This document shows, piece by piece, positions 16,858 to 25,470 of a stretch of DNA of 55,345 nt (within the stretch, counting starts at the first letter, position 1; the number at the start of each line of letters is the position of its first letter). Where the stretch lies: positions 1-55,345 of the forward strand of contig JBPCOJ010000133.1 of NCBI GenBank assembly GCA_051000345.1, written 5' to 3'. The translations under genes were made by a program, and so were the position numbers. The notes beneath the pieces were generated by a model. That model saw only the letters and a program-made list of their open reading frames with translations, was not told where the DNA came from and did no database searches. The stretch is from JBHENC01 sp051000345 (GTDB lineage: Bacteria > Acidobacteriota > Blastocatellia > Pyrinomonadales > Pyrinomonadaceae).

Positions 16858-18078
16858 GTGTCAGAAAAGAAAATCAAAAAAATCGTGCTGGCTTATTCGG
16901 GCGGACTCGATACGAGCGTGATGCTGCATTGGATCAAGGAACAATACGATTGCGAAGTCGTTTGCTATTGCGCGGACGTCGGGCAGGGCGATGAACTGAA
17001 CGGCCTTGATGAAAAGGCGAAAGCGACGGGCGCATCGAAGCTTTATATAGAAGACTTGCGCGAAGAGTTTGTGCGCGATTACGTGTGGACGGCGGTAAAG
17101 GCCAACGCCGTTTACGAGGGAGTGTATCTGCTCGGCACGTCGCTCGCTCGTCCCGTCATCGCCAAGCGGCAAATCGAGATTGCGCGCAAGGAAGGCGCGG
17201 ACGCGGTGGCGCACGGCGCAACCGGCAAAGGCAACGATCAAGTGCGTTTCGAGTTGACGTACTACGCGCTAGAGCCGGACATCAAGGTTGTTGCGCCGTG
17301 GCGCGAATGGGAATTCAAAGGCCGCGCAGATTTAATTGCGTATGCCGAAAAATACAATATTCCTGTCACCGCGACGCACGCGAAGCCTTATTCGACGGAT
17401 CGCAATTTGATGCACGTTTCCTACGAGGGCGGCATTCTCGAAGACCCATGGGCGGAGCCGCCTGCGGATATTTTTCAAATGACCAAAGCGCCTGAAGAAG
17501 CGCTCTCGGAAGCGGAATACATCGAAATTCAATTCGAGCACGGCGAACCCGTCTCGGTAAATGGAGAGGCAATGTCGGCGGCGCTGCTTCTCGCGCGCTT
17601 GAACGAAACGGGCGGCGCGCACGGCATCGGGCGCGTGGATTTAGTTGAAAACCGTTTCGTCGGTATGAAGTCGCGCGGTGTGTACGAAACGCCGGGCGTA
17701 ACGATTTTGCAGGCGGCGCACCGCGCGCTTGAATCCATCACGCTTGATCGTGAAGTCGTGCGGCTGCGCGATTCCCTCAATGTGAAATTCGCTGAAAGCA
17801 TTTACTACGGTTTCTGGTTCGCGCCGGAGTTTGAAGTGATGCGGCGGATGATTGATGACACGCAAAGAAACGTGACGGGCGAAGTGCGCTTGAAGCTTTA
17901 TCGCGGCAACGTGATTGTCGTAGGACGCCGCGCCGCGCACTCGCTTTACAGCGAGCGACTCGCAACGTTTGAGGCTGAAGACATTTACAATCAGCGCGAC
18001 GCGGAAGGCTTTATCAAACTCAACGCTTTGCGCCTGCGCCTGAAAAATTTGGCGGATAAAAGCGCGCAAATGGAATAG
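16858..18078 (+). CDS. argG: Argininosuccinate synthase
   Basis: About 406 residues from the GTG at 16858, preceded by AAGGA. The enzyme joins citrulline and aspartate with ATP to make argininosuccinate. The N-terminal ATP pyrophosphatase loop AYSGGLDTSV is intact, as are GVYLLGTSLARPVIAK, AHGATGKGNDQVRFE and YSTDRNLMHVSYEGG. It lies directly behind argR. An upstream in-frame TTG at 16828 would overlap argR and is unlikely to be the start. Confidence 0.97.
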   Translation: MSEKKIKKIVLAYSGGLDTSVMLHWIKEQYDCEVVCYCADVGQGDELNGLDEKAKATGASKLYIEDLREEFVRDYVWTAVKANAVYEGVYLLGTSLARPVIAKRQIEIARKEGADAVAHGATGKGNDQVRFELTYYALEPDIKVVAPWREWEFKGRADLIAYAEKYNIPVTATHAKPYSTDRNLMHVSYEGGILEDPWAEPPADIFQMTKAPEEALSEAEYIEIQFEHGEPVSVNGEAMSAALLLARLNETGGAHGIGRVDLVENRFVGMKSRGVYETPGVTILQAAHRALESITLDREVVRLRDSLNVKFAESIYYGFWFAPEFEVMRRMIDDTQRNVTGEVRLKLYRGNVIVVGRRAAHSLYSERLATFEAEDIYNQRDAEGFIKLNALRLRLKNLADKSAQME

Positions 18079-18150
18079 CGGCAAGTGCAACGCGAGGAAA
18101 GCCGAAAGCAGAAGAGTCTTAACGCCGACTGTCACCGATAAGATTAAAAC

Positions 18151-19239
18151 ATGAATACTGAAACGATTAGCACCACGCCCGCGAGCGGCGAATTAACGAC
18201 TGTAATCGAAGCCGACAAATTAGGCTCGGCGACATCGCCGCTTGATTTGCCGAAGTCGCTGATGGTAAGCCGCGCGCCCTATGGAACGCCGCGCGCCGGA
18301 GATGTCGTTGTCGTGCGCGCGTTGACCGACAGCGCGACGTACAACATGCTGGAACTTCCGACGGGAAGGCTTGCAAAAATCAATCCGGGCGATGTTTTGA
18401 TCGGCGTGCTCGGGCGACGGCGCGCGTTAAAGGGTTTCGTCGGCGACGTGCCGGAAACAGTCGCGGCGGGCGATAAATTGAATCTCTTGAACATGGGCGG
18501 CGTGATCGGATGCTGCACCGGACATCATTCGAGTTTGAGCGATGCGATCAGCGTGGAGGTGTTGGGACTCGCTTGCGAAGCGAACGGGCGCGTGCGCAAT
18601 ATCTTGGACGCCGCTTTGCCGCAGCGCGAAATTTTAGGGAAGACTGCGCCGCTCGTGATTATCGCGGGAACGTGCATGAACAGCGGCAAGACTTACGCGG
18701 CGACGGAGTTAATCAAGCAGGCGACGCGCGTAGGGCTTCGTGTCGCGGCGGCGAAACTTTCGGGCGTCGCGTGTTTGCGCGACACTTTGAACATGGCGGA
18801 TCACGGCGCGATTGCGACGGCGAGTTTTCTCGATTGCGGTTTGCCTTCAACCGTCGGCGCGGGCGATTTGTCGCCGGTGGCGAAGGCCGTTATCGCCAGC
18901 TTGAACGAAAGCGCGCCGGACATGATCGTGATTGAATTGGGTGATGGGATTTTGGGCGGCTACGCGGTTGATTCCATATTCGAGGATGCGGAGTTGCGCG
19001 CGGCGACGGCGGCGATTGTTTTTTGCGCGTCGGATTACGTCGGCGCATGGGGCGGCATCGAATTATTCAAACGACGCGGCATCAATGTCGATGTCGTCGC
19101 AGGTTCGGTGACGGATTCGCAGATGGGCGAGGATTACATAGAGCAGGAGTTCAAGGTTCCTGCGGGCAACGCGCGCAGAGACGGCGCGCGGCTTTTCAAC
19201 ATCGTGCGAAGCAAGTTAGACCGGAAGGCATCCGCCTGA
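18151..19239 (+). CDS. Unassigned P-loop protein embedded in the arginine operon
   Basis: A 362-residue protein that I cannot assign to a characterised enzyme. Residues about 40-160 form a small beta-rich N-terminal domain (repeated VVVVR, VLIGVLGRR and GGVIGCCTGHHSS strands). Residues about 165-355 form a P-loop domain with Walker A GTCMNSGKT (173-181), a switch-like AKLSGVACLRDT and a Walker-B-like MIVIELGDG (258-266), in the style of dethiobiotin synthase/CobQ and of the DUF1611 family. One DUF1611 member (DgcN) is reported as a glutamate N-acetyltransferase. The gene lies between argG and argC, where an N-acylglutamate synthase would fit, and no other candidate for that step is visible. 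Function is inferred, not shown. Confidence 0.6.
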   Translation: MNTETISTTPASGELTTVIEADKLGSATSPLDLPKSLMVSRAPYGTPRAGDVVVVRALTDSATYNMLELPTGRLAKINPGDVLIGVLGRRRALKGFVGDVPETVAAGDKLNLLNMGGVIGCCTGHHSSLSDAISVEVLGLACEANGRVRNILDAALPQREILGKTAPLVIIAGTCMNSGKTYAATELIKQATRVGLRVAAAKLSGVACLRDTLNMADHGAIATASFLDCGLPSTVGAGDLSPVAKAVIASLNESAPDMIVIELGDGILGGYAVDSIFEDAELRAATAAIVFCASDYVGAWGGIELFKRRGINVDVVAGSVTDSQMGEDYIEQEFKVPAGNARRDGARLFNIVRSKLDRKASA

Positions 19240-19275
19240 AACCTTACGCGAGAGAGCGTTGCAATATCGTTTGTG

Positions 19276-20313
19276 ATGAAGAAAATCAAAGTCGGCATTT
19301 TCGGCGGGTCGGGTTATGGCGGGGCGGAGCTTTTGCGAATTCTGCTTCAGCATCCGCACGCAGAGATTGCGCTTGTGACGGCGAACGAACACGCGGGCAA
19401 AGCCGTCGGCGAAGTGCATCGCAATCTTAATGGATGGACTGATCTACGCTTCACACGCGCGCCGGATGATTTGGAGAGTTTAAGCGAACTGGAATGCGTC
19501 TTTCTCGCTTTGCCTAACGGTCAGGCGATGTTGATTGCGCCGCGTTTGCCTGAGCATGTGAAGGCGATTGATTTGTCCGGCGATTTTCGCCTTCGTGACA
19601 GGGAAGTTTTCGAGAAATATTACGGGCGCGAGCATACGGCGATGAGCGCGCAAAGAGAATTCGTTTACGGTTTGACGGAAACGAATCGTGAGCAGCTTAG
19701 AGCGGCGCGTTTAATCAGTAATCCGGGATGCTTTGCGACGGCGACGCTGCTCGGCCTTGCGCCGCTTGTCGCAAACAATCTTTTGAGCGGGCGCGTAGTG
19801 GTCGATGCGAAAACGGGTTCTTCGGGTTCTGGCGTGAAGCCTGCCGCCAACACGCATCACCCGCAGCGCATGAACTCTTTTTATGCGTACAAGCCGTTTA
19901 CGCATCAGCATGTGCCGGAAATAGAACAGGAACTCGCGCGCGTCGGCGATTGGTCGGGCGAGCTTGTGTTTATGACGCACAGCTTGCCGGTTGCGCGCGG
20001 CATCTTCGCCTCGATTTATGTCGAAACAAAAGACCGGATGACGACGGATGATGTGCGCGAAATGTTTGCGGAATTTTACAAGGATGCGTTCTTTGTGCGG
20101 CTGATGGAAAACGAACAATCGCCGGACATCAACTGGGTCAAGACGACGAATTTTTGCGACATCGGTTTCGCGGCGCGCGGGCGGCAAATTGCGGTCTTCA
20201 CCGCGCTCGATAATCTGGTCAAAGGCGCGGCAGGCCAAGCCGTGCAGAACATGAATCTACAATTCGGCTTCGACGAAAAAACGGGGCTGATGTTTACGGG
20301 CAGCAATCCATAG
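19276..20313 (+). CDS. argC: N-acetyl-gamma-glutamyl-phosphate reductase
   Basis: About 345 residues. It reduces N-acyl-glutamyl 5-phosphate to the semialdehyde with NADPH. The Rossmann entry KVGIFGGSGYGGAELLRIL, DLSGDFRLRD and the active-site SNPGCFATA (Cys about 152) are all present, with the catalytic His in the GIFAS region. A GTG immediately precedes the ATG chosen here. It follows the P-loop gene by 36 bases. As with the other cluster enzymes, the acyl group could be acetyl or succinyl. Confidence 0.95.
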   Translation: MKKIKVGIFGGSGYGGAELLRILLQHPHAEIALVTANEHAGKAVGEVHRNLNGWTDLRFTRAPDDLESLSELECVFLALPNGQAMLIAPRLPEHVKAIDLSGDFRLRDREVFEKYYGREHTAMSAQREFVYGLTETNREQLRAARLISNPGCFATATLLGLAPLVANNLLSGRVVVDAKTGSSGSGVKPAANTHHPQRMNSFYAYKPFTHQHVPEIEQELARVGDWSGELVFMTHSLPVARGIFASIYVETKDRMTTDDVREMFAEFYKDAFFVRLMENEQSPDINWVKTTNFCDIGFAARGRQIAVFTALDNLVKGAAGQAVQNMNLQFGFDEKTGLMFTGSNP

Positions 20314-20381
20314 GGTTATCCGTTGCAGTCCGTAACAGATTGTAAAGGCTCGATCAGACAATTTAAGAAAGTTATGCTGCG

Positions 20382-20744
20382 GTGCTGAAACTCGGAAAGA
20401 TAATGATCTTCGTTCCTGATTTGGAAGAAGCGAAGCGCTTTTATTGCGGCGCTTTAGGCTTCTCGTTAAAGGATGAGACTGACAATTATCTTGCCTTTGC
20501 GCATGAGGGCTGCGACTTTATCGCATTCAAATGCGAAAGGAGCGCCGCAGCGGAGAATTATAGTCGGGAAGCGCGCTCGGTCTTTGTGTTTGAAGTTGCC
20601 TCTCTTGATAAATCGTTGCTCGACCTGCGCGCGAAAGGCGTGAGCTTTCTGCACAAAGAACCGGCTGAAAATGCCTTCAGTCGCTATGCTGCGTTTCAAG
20701 ACCCGTTCGGAAACGTCCACGAAATCTTCGAGCCTAAAATATGA
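20382..20744 (+). CDS. VOC-superfamily (glyoxalase/bleomycin-resistance-like) protein
   Basis: A 120-residue vicinal-oxygen-chelate protein. The opening IMIFVPDLEEAKRFYCGALGF and the closing AAFQDPFGNVHEIFEPK are the standard repeats of the fold. The closing Glu is present, but the canonical first His is replaced by hydrophobic/Met residues, so metal binding is uncertain. It starts at a GTG and overlaps argD by four bases (ATGA at 20741), so it is translationally coupled into the arginine operon. Its part in arginine synthesis is unknown. Confidence 0.8.
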   Translation: MLKLGKIMIFVPDLEEAKRFYCGALGFSLKDETDNYLAFAHEGCDFIAFKCERSAAAENYSREARSVFVFEVASLDKSLLDLRAKGVSFLHKEPAENAFSRYAAFQDPFGNVHEIFEPKI

Positions 20745-21937
20745 CTACTGAAATAGCCACGACGAATTTTGCGGAAATTGCAGCGGCTGAAGAACGCTGC
20801 CAACTCGCAACGTATAAGAAGATGCCGATTGCCGCCGCGCGAGGGCTTGGCGCGTGGATTTATACGAGCGAGGGCGAGCGCTATCTCGATCTGTACGGCG
20901 GCCATGCTGTGGCGGCGACGGGGCATTGTCATCCGCGCGTAGTCGAAGCGATAAAAGAGCAGGCGTCGCAGTTGCTTTTTTACTCGAACCTCGTTTACTC
21001 GGAAGTGCGCGCGCGTGCTGCCGAAAAGCTTGTCGAGATTGCGCCCGCGAGCATCACGAAGGCGTTCTTTTGTAATTCGGGAACAGAAGCGAACGAGAAC
21101 GCGATGCGGATGGCGCGGCTGGTCACGCGTAGGGAAAACATCATCACGTTTTCGGGCGGCTTTCACGGGCGCACGGCGGACGCGATTAGCGCGACGGCTT
21201 TGGGGAAATACAGAGAACTCGGACGCCCGAATGTGCCGGGGCATTTGTTTGCGGAGTTCGGCGACATCGCTTCGGTTGAAAAACTCGCGGACGAAACTGT
21301 GGCGGCGATTATGCTGGAGCCGATTCAGTCGATGGCGGGCGTGCGCGAGGCCGCGCCGGATTTTTATAAAAGCTTAAGTGAGGTTGCTAAGAATCGCGGC
21401 ATCGTGCTGATTTTCGATGAAGTGCAAACGGGCGTCGGGCGCACGGGCGAGTGGTTCTTTGCCGGAAGCCGCGCGGCGGCTGGCGTTGTGCCGGACATTA
21501 TCACGCTGGCAAAGGCGCTCGGAAGCGGCGTTCCTGTCGGCGCGTGTCTCGTCAACGATTGCGTCGCGTCTGTGATTAAAGAGAATGAGTTGGGAACGAC
21601 GTTCGGCGGCGGAATGCTGGCGATGGCGGCGGTGGGCGCGACGCTCGAAGCGATTGAAGTAGAGTGTATGCGCGAAAATGTCGTAGCGATGGAAGCTTAT
21701 CTGCGCGCGCGTCTCGCAGACGTTCCGCAAATCGTCAAAGTGCGCGGGCTGGGTTTTTTATTGGGCATCGAGTTCAAAGAAAAGGCCGCCCTCGTTCATC
21801 AGGCTTTGCTTGAGCGGAAAATTATTACAGGCACGTCGAGCGATCCGAATGTGCTGCGGCTTCTTCCGCCGCTATGCTTGAAGCGTGAGGAAATTGATTT
21901 GTTTGTGGATGCGCTGAAGGAAATAGTTGCGCCGTAG
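20741..21937 (+). CDS. argD: Acetylornithine/succinylornithine aminotransferase
   Basis: A 398-residue class III PLP aminotransferase that converts N-acyl-glutamate semialdehyde to N-acyl-ornithine. Landmarks are YLDLYGGHAVAATGHCHPRV, CNSGTEANENAMRMAR, SGGFHGRT, LIFDEVQTGVGRTGEWF and the Schiff-base Lys 258 in ITLAKALGSG. Length is normal. It overlaps the VOC gene and is followed by a membrane protein gene. The sequence alone does not separate acetyl from succinyl specificity. Confidence 0.94.
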   Translation: MTTEIATTNFAEIAAAEERCQLATYKKMPIAAARGLGAWIYTSEGERYLDLYGGHAVAATGHCHPRVVEAIKEQASQLLFYSNLVYSEVRARAAEKLVEIAPASITKAFFCNSGTEANENAMRMARLVTRRENIITFSGGFHGRTADAISATALGKYRELGRPNVPGHLFAEFGDIASVEKLADETVAAIMLEPIQSMAGVREAAPDFYKSLSEVAKNRGIVLIFDEVQTGVGRTGEWFFAGSRAAAGVVPDIITLAKALGSGVPVGACLVNDCVASVIKENELGTTFGGGMLAMAAVGATLEAIEVECMRENVVAMEAYLRARLADVPQIVKVRGLGFLLGIEFKEKAALVHQALLERKIITGTSSDPNVLRLLPPLCLKREEIDLFVDALKEIVAP

Positions 21938-21982
21938 TTTTCCGCGCGGCAGATTTGCAAAGTGCATCGCGGCGCTCACAAT

Positions 21983-23308
21983 ATGGAGATTTCCAGACAC
22001 AGAAAAAAGTTGTTCGCCATTGGCGCGCTGCTGGCGCTCGCCTTTCTATTCCGGTTGGCATTCGGTTTGTCTTCGGACTTCTGGAACGAAGATGAGAAAC
22101 AGATTTATTTGATCGGCCTCAAGTTTTACACAACCGGAATGTGGCCTTATTTCGGGCCGGATGTTACCAACACGATTCAGATACCGGGCGCGCTGCAGGG
22201 CTTGATGGGCGGACTGCCGTTTTATGTGCTGCCCGTTCCAGAAGCACCGTATGTGCTTTTGAATCTGCTTTCATTCACGAGCCTTTGTTTTTTCGCGTGG
22301 TACTGCGCGCGGCGTTTGCCGGAACTGCCGAAGTGGTTTGTGTGGGCATGGCTCTTGACCGCGCCGTGGACGCTCTCTCTTTCGACGCATATTTTTAATC
22401 CTTCGTATGTGCTCGCGGGCGGCATACTGTTTTTCGTCGGCGCGATTGAAACGTACCCATTCCTGACGGCGAAAATTGTGCCGCTGCGTTGGGCGAATTT
22501 AATGATGGGCGCGGCGCTGCTGTGGGTCATGCAGTTTCATATGTCTTGGGTCGTGTTGCTCCCCTACGTGCTCGTTTCTTTTTATTATCAATACAAAACT
22601 TCCGGCGACAAAATTCCTTCTTCACTCGCGTGGTTTGCCTGCGGCGCGATGTTGACGGGAATTTTTCTGCTGCCGACTTATATGCAGTACGGCTTGACGA
22701 ATGGCGCGGGCAGCACAAACGAAGTCGTGCAATTCAATCAACGCAATTTGATACGGCATTTGAACGTTGTCGAGGGCGTGCTGGGAAGATTTTTATCCTT
22801 TGCGAGTTTTGAGTTGGCGCGCTTTATCGGCGGCAACAGCGAGGCGCGGCTGGCCTTTATCCGGCGACAAATATGGCTTGCGCCGTTTATCGGTTTTCTC
22901 GGGACGGTGGGGATCTTGCAGCCCATCGCGCTTCTCGTTTTATGGTTTAAGAACAAAGACGAAACGCAGCACTGGCGCGCGATAAAATATTTTACGCTGG
23001 CGACGATTTGCCTTCTGTACGTCGGCTTCGTGTTTTCCTTTAGAGAGCCGTATTCGCACACGTTCTATGTGACGTTTCCCGTCGCCATGCTCTACAGTTT
23101 TTACTGCTGGAACGGATTTCTAAAGCATAGGCACTGGCGGATATTCGCCGCCGTGTTCATCGTTTGCGGCATCGTCTTTCACGCAGGATTGGCGATTGAT
23201 AATTTTCAACGCAAGTCGCTCTACATTAATCGGCAGCTTCCCGCAGCGGCTCTCGACAGCAAGGATTATCGCGTGTTGGGCGAGCGTCGCGTCGGCTCTA
23301 GATATTAA
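21983..23308 (+). CDS. Polytopic membrane protein, glycosyltransferase-C-like
   Basis: About 441 residues with some 9-11 hydrophobic segments. The first extracytoplasmic loop after helix 1 carries an acidic motif, SSDFWNEDEKQIY, in the position where GT-C enzymes (PMT/GT39/GT83-type) hold their catalytic acidic residues. A lipid-linked sugar transferase is therefore plausible but unproven. The gene sits between argD and argF' on the same strand and appears to be a passenger in the operon. A GTG seven codons upstream is an alternative start. Confidence 0.6.
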   Translation: MEISRHRKKLFAIGALLALAFLFRLAFGLSSDFWNEDEKQIYLIGLKFYTTGMWPYFGPDVTNTIQIPGALQGLMGGLPFYVLPVPEAPYVLLNLLSFTSLCFFAWYCARRLPELPKWFVWAWLLTAPWTLSLSTHIFNPSYVLAGGILFFVGAIETYPFLTAKIVPLRWANLMMGAALLWVMQFHMSWVVLLPYVLVSFYYQYKTSGDKIPSSLAWFACGAMLTGIFLLPTYMQYGLTNGAGSTNEVVQFNQRNLIRHLNVVEGVLGRFLSFASFELARFIGGNSEARLAFIRRQIWLAPFIGFLGTVGILQPIALLVLWFKNKDETQHWRAIKYFTLATICLLYVGFVFSFREPYSHTFYVTFPVAMLYSFYCWNGFLKHRHWRIFAAVFIVCGIVFHAGLAIDNFQRKSLYINRQLPAAALDSKDYRVLGERRVGSRY

Positions 23309-23400
23309 GAGCAACAGAAATACAGCCACAGAGTCACAGAGGCACGGAGCAAGAGCAAAGGGAAGAGAAGCAGACGAAGGAAGGAAAACTGTTTTCCATT
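23309..23400. repeat. Intergenic CACAGAG-type short repeat
   Basis: The 92-bp gap before argF' contains GCCACAGAGTCACAGAGGCAC at about 23323-23343 in partly repeated CACAGAG units, followed by a purine-rich run of AAGGGAAGAGAAG type. A related CAGAGACACAAAAG stretch is at about 35490. The purine-rich part also supplies the argF' ribosome-binding region. Confidence 0.4.
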
Positions 23401-24417
23401 ATGCCGAAGGATTTTTTGACGACAGCGGAATGGACAGGCGCGGAACTCGATGAACTGATCGAGTCGGCCTTGCGTTTTAAGCATGGCGGGGACGAATCGA
23501 AGCCGCTTGCGAATCGCTCCGTTGCGCTCGTCTTTTTTAATCCGAGTTTGCGGACGCGCGCTTCGATGCAGGTAGGCATTTATGATCTCGGCGGCAATGC
23601 GGTAGTGCTCGAACCGGGCGGCACGAGCTGGACATTGGAGCACAGGGAAAACGCCGTGATGGACGGGGACAAGACGGAGCACGTTGCGGAGTTCGTGCGC
23701 GTGCTTGAAAGATACTGCGTCGGCATCGGCGTGCGTACCTTCGCGGCGCTGAAGAATTGGGAAGAAGAGAGGCTCGATCCTGTGCTCGGCGCGTTTGCGC
23801 GTTATGCCTTGCGCGCGCCGATTATCAATCTCGAATCGGCGATGCACCACCCGTGTCAGGCGCTGGCGGATATGATGACGATTCGGGAAAAGTCAGGGCA
23901 GGGACGCAAGCGCGTCGTGCTGGCGTGGGCGTGGCATCCGAAGCCTTTGCCGATGGCTGTGCCGAATAGCTTTGCGCTCGCGGCGGCGCAGATGGGACAC
24001 GATTTAACGATTGCGCATCCGCGCGGTTACGAGTTGGACGATGAGCTAATGAGTGATGTCGAAGGGCAGGCGAAGACGGCGGGCGGCAGCGTGCGCGTAA
24101 CCGATTCGCCAAACGAAGCTTTCGACGGCGCAGAGGTCGTATACGCGAAAAGCTGGGGCAGCAAAATGTTTTACGGCGCGCCGGAAAAGGACATTGCAGA
24201 GCGCGCGGCCTATCGTTCAAAGTGGATTGTTGACGAAGCGAAAATGCAGTTGACGAACAAAGCGATTTTTATGCATTGTCTGCCGGTGCGCCGCAACGTG
24301 ATCGTAACGGATGCGGTGATAGATTCCGCGCAGTCCGTCGTGATAGACGAAGCGGAAAACCGCCTTCACGCGCAGAAGGCAATTATGGCGAGGCTTTTTT
24401 CCGGTGAGCGAGTATGA
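23401..24417 (+). CDS. argF': N-acyl-L-ornithine carbamoyltransferase (acetyl or succinyl)
   Basis: A 338-residue carbamoyltransferase of the AOTCase/SOTCase branch rather than ordinary ornithine carbamoyltransferase. The carbamoyl-phosphate loop is FFNPSLRTRAS, and the second motif is FMHCLPVRRN. HPKPLPMAVPNSFA and AKSWG also match the acyl-ornithine group. The residue that sets acyl specificity, Glu92 in the Xanthomonas acetyl enzyme and Pro90 in the Bacteroides succinyl enzyme, aligns here with Thr92 in MDGDKTEHVAE. The product would be N-acyl-citrulline. It overlaps argB by four bases (ATGA). Confidence 0.93.
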   Translation: MPKDFLTTAEWTGAELDELIESALRFKHGGDESKPLANRSVALVFFNPSLRTRASMQVGIYDLGGNAVVLEPGGTSWTLEHRENAVMDGDKTEHVAEFVRVLERYCVGIGVRTFAALKNWEEERLDPVLGAFARYALRAPIINLESAMHHPCQALADMMTIREKSGQGRKRVVLAWAWHPKPLPMAVPNSFALAAAQMGHDLTIAHPRGYELDDELMSDVEGQAKTAGGSVRVTDSPNEAFDGAEVVYAKSWGSKMFYGAPEKDIAERAAYRSKWIVDEAKMQLTNKAIFMHCLPVRRNVIVTDAVIDSAQSVVIDEAENRLHAQKAIMARLFSGERV

Positions 24418-25337
24418 GCCAGCAAACTGATTCCGCGCAGTATGCTAATTCGATGCAGCCGCGACTCGATCTTTTGCGCGAAGCGTTGCCGTACATACAG
24501 CGCTTTGCGGGCAAAACCTTCGTCGTCAAATTGTCCGGCAAAGCGACGGACGAGGCGGAGAATCTCGCGTCCTTAGCCGAAGAATTGGCGCTCATTCATC
24601 AAGTCGGCATACGCCTCTGCGTAGTGCATGGCGGCGGCAAGCAATTGAACGAGCTGGCGGCGCGGATGGGCGTCGAGCAGACTGTTATTAACGGGCGGCG
24701 CGTGACGGACGATGCGACTCTCGACATGGCGAAGATGATCTTCGGCGGAAAAATCAACACGGATATTCTCGCGGCGCTCTCGCGCAGAGGCGTCGAAGCG
24801 GTGGGGCTGTCGGGCGTTGACGGCGGCATCGTTCACGCGACGCGCAGGCCGGAGCAGGAAGTCTTGAATCAGGCGACGGGCGCGCGCGAGTTGATTGATT
24901 TCGGGCATGTCGGCGATGTCGTGGAGATTAACGTGCGCTTGCCCTGTGTGCTGATGGATCACGGGTATTTGCCTGTAATTTCGTCGCTCGCTGCGGACGC
25001 GGGCGGCATGGTTTTTAACATCAACGCAGATACGGTTGCTACGGAAATCGCCGTTCAATTGAAGGCGGAAAAGCTGATTTTGCTGTCGGACGTGGACGGA
25101 GTTTATTTGCGCCCGAATGAGCCGGAAACAAAATTATCGAAGCTGACGACAAAAGAAATAGATAGCCTTGTGCAAGGCGGCGCGGCGACGGGCGGCATGA
25201 TTCCGAAGCTTCACAGCATCGCTCTGCTTTTGCGTCGCGGTGTCAAAAGCGCGCATATTATCAACGCCTCGCGGCGCAACGCTTTGCTGGCGGAAGTATT
25301 CACGGACGAAGGCACTGGAACGATGATCGTCGCTTGA
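24414..25337 (+). CDS. argB: Acetylglutamate kinase
   Basis: A 307-residue amino acid kinase that phosphorylates N-acylglutamate. Landmarks are VVKLSGKA, the glycine-rich LCVVHGGGKQLNELAARMG, GLSGVDGG, FNINADTVATEIA and LILLSDVDGVY. GGAATGGMIPKL lies near the C-terminus. There is no appended acetyltransferase domain, so it does not supply the missing first step. Coupled to argF' by overlap; last gene of the arginine operon, with a hairpin after it. Confidence 0.95.
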   Translation: MSQQTDSAQYANSMQPRLDLLREALPYIQRFAGKTFVVKLSGKATDEAENLASLAEELALIHQVGIRLCVVHGGGKQLNELAARMGVEQTVINGRRVTDDATLDMAKMIFGGKINTDILAALSRRGVEAVGLSGVDGGIVHATRRPEQEVLNQATGARELIDFGHVGDVVEINVRLPCVLMDHGYLPVISSLAADAGGMVFNINADTVATEIAVQLKAEKLILLSDVDGVYLRPNEPETKLSKLTTKEIDSLVQGGAATGGMIPKLHSIALLLRRGVKSAHIINASRRNALLAEVFTDEGTGTMIVA

Positions 25338-25370
25338 GCACTCACTTGCAAAAGTTTTCTATAAGTCAGC

Positions 25371-25402
25371 GCAGCCGTGTGTGAATAATTCAACGCGGCT
25401 GC
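25371..25402 (+). terminator. Hairpin ending the arginine operon
   Basis: GCAGCCGTGT and ACGCGGCTGC form a ten-pair stem (one G-T pair) followed by CCTTTC. The T-run is short, so termination may be partial. Confidence 0.55.
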
Positions 25403-25470
25403 CTTTCAATTTGCGAGCATTGGCGTTTGACTTTTGACTATGACTACGCGCCGCCGGACAATCGACTTCG

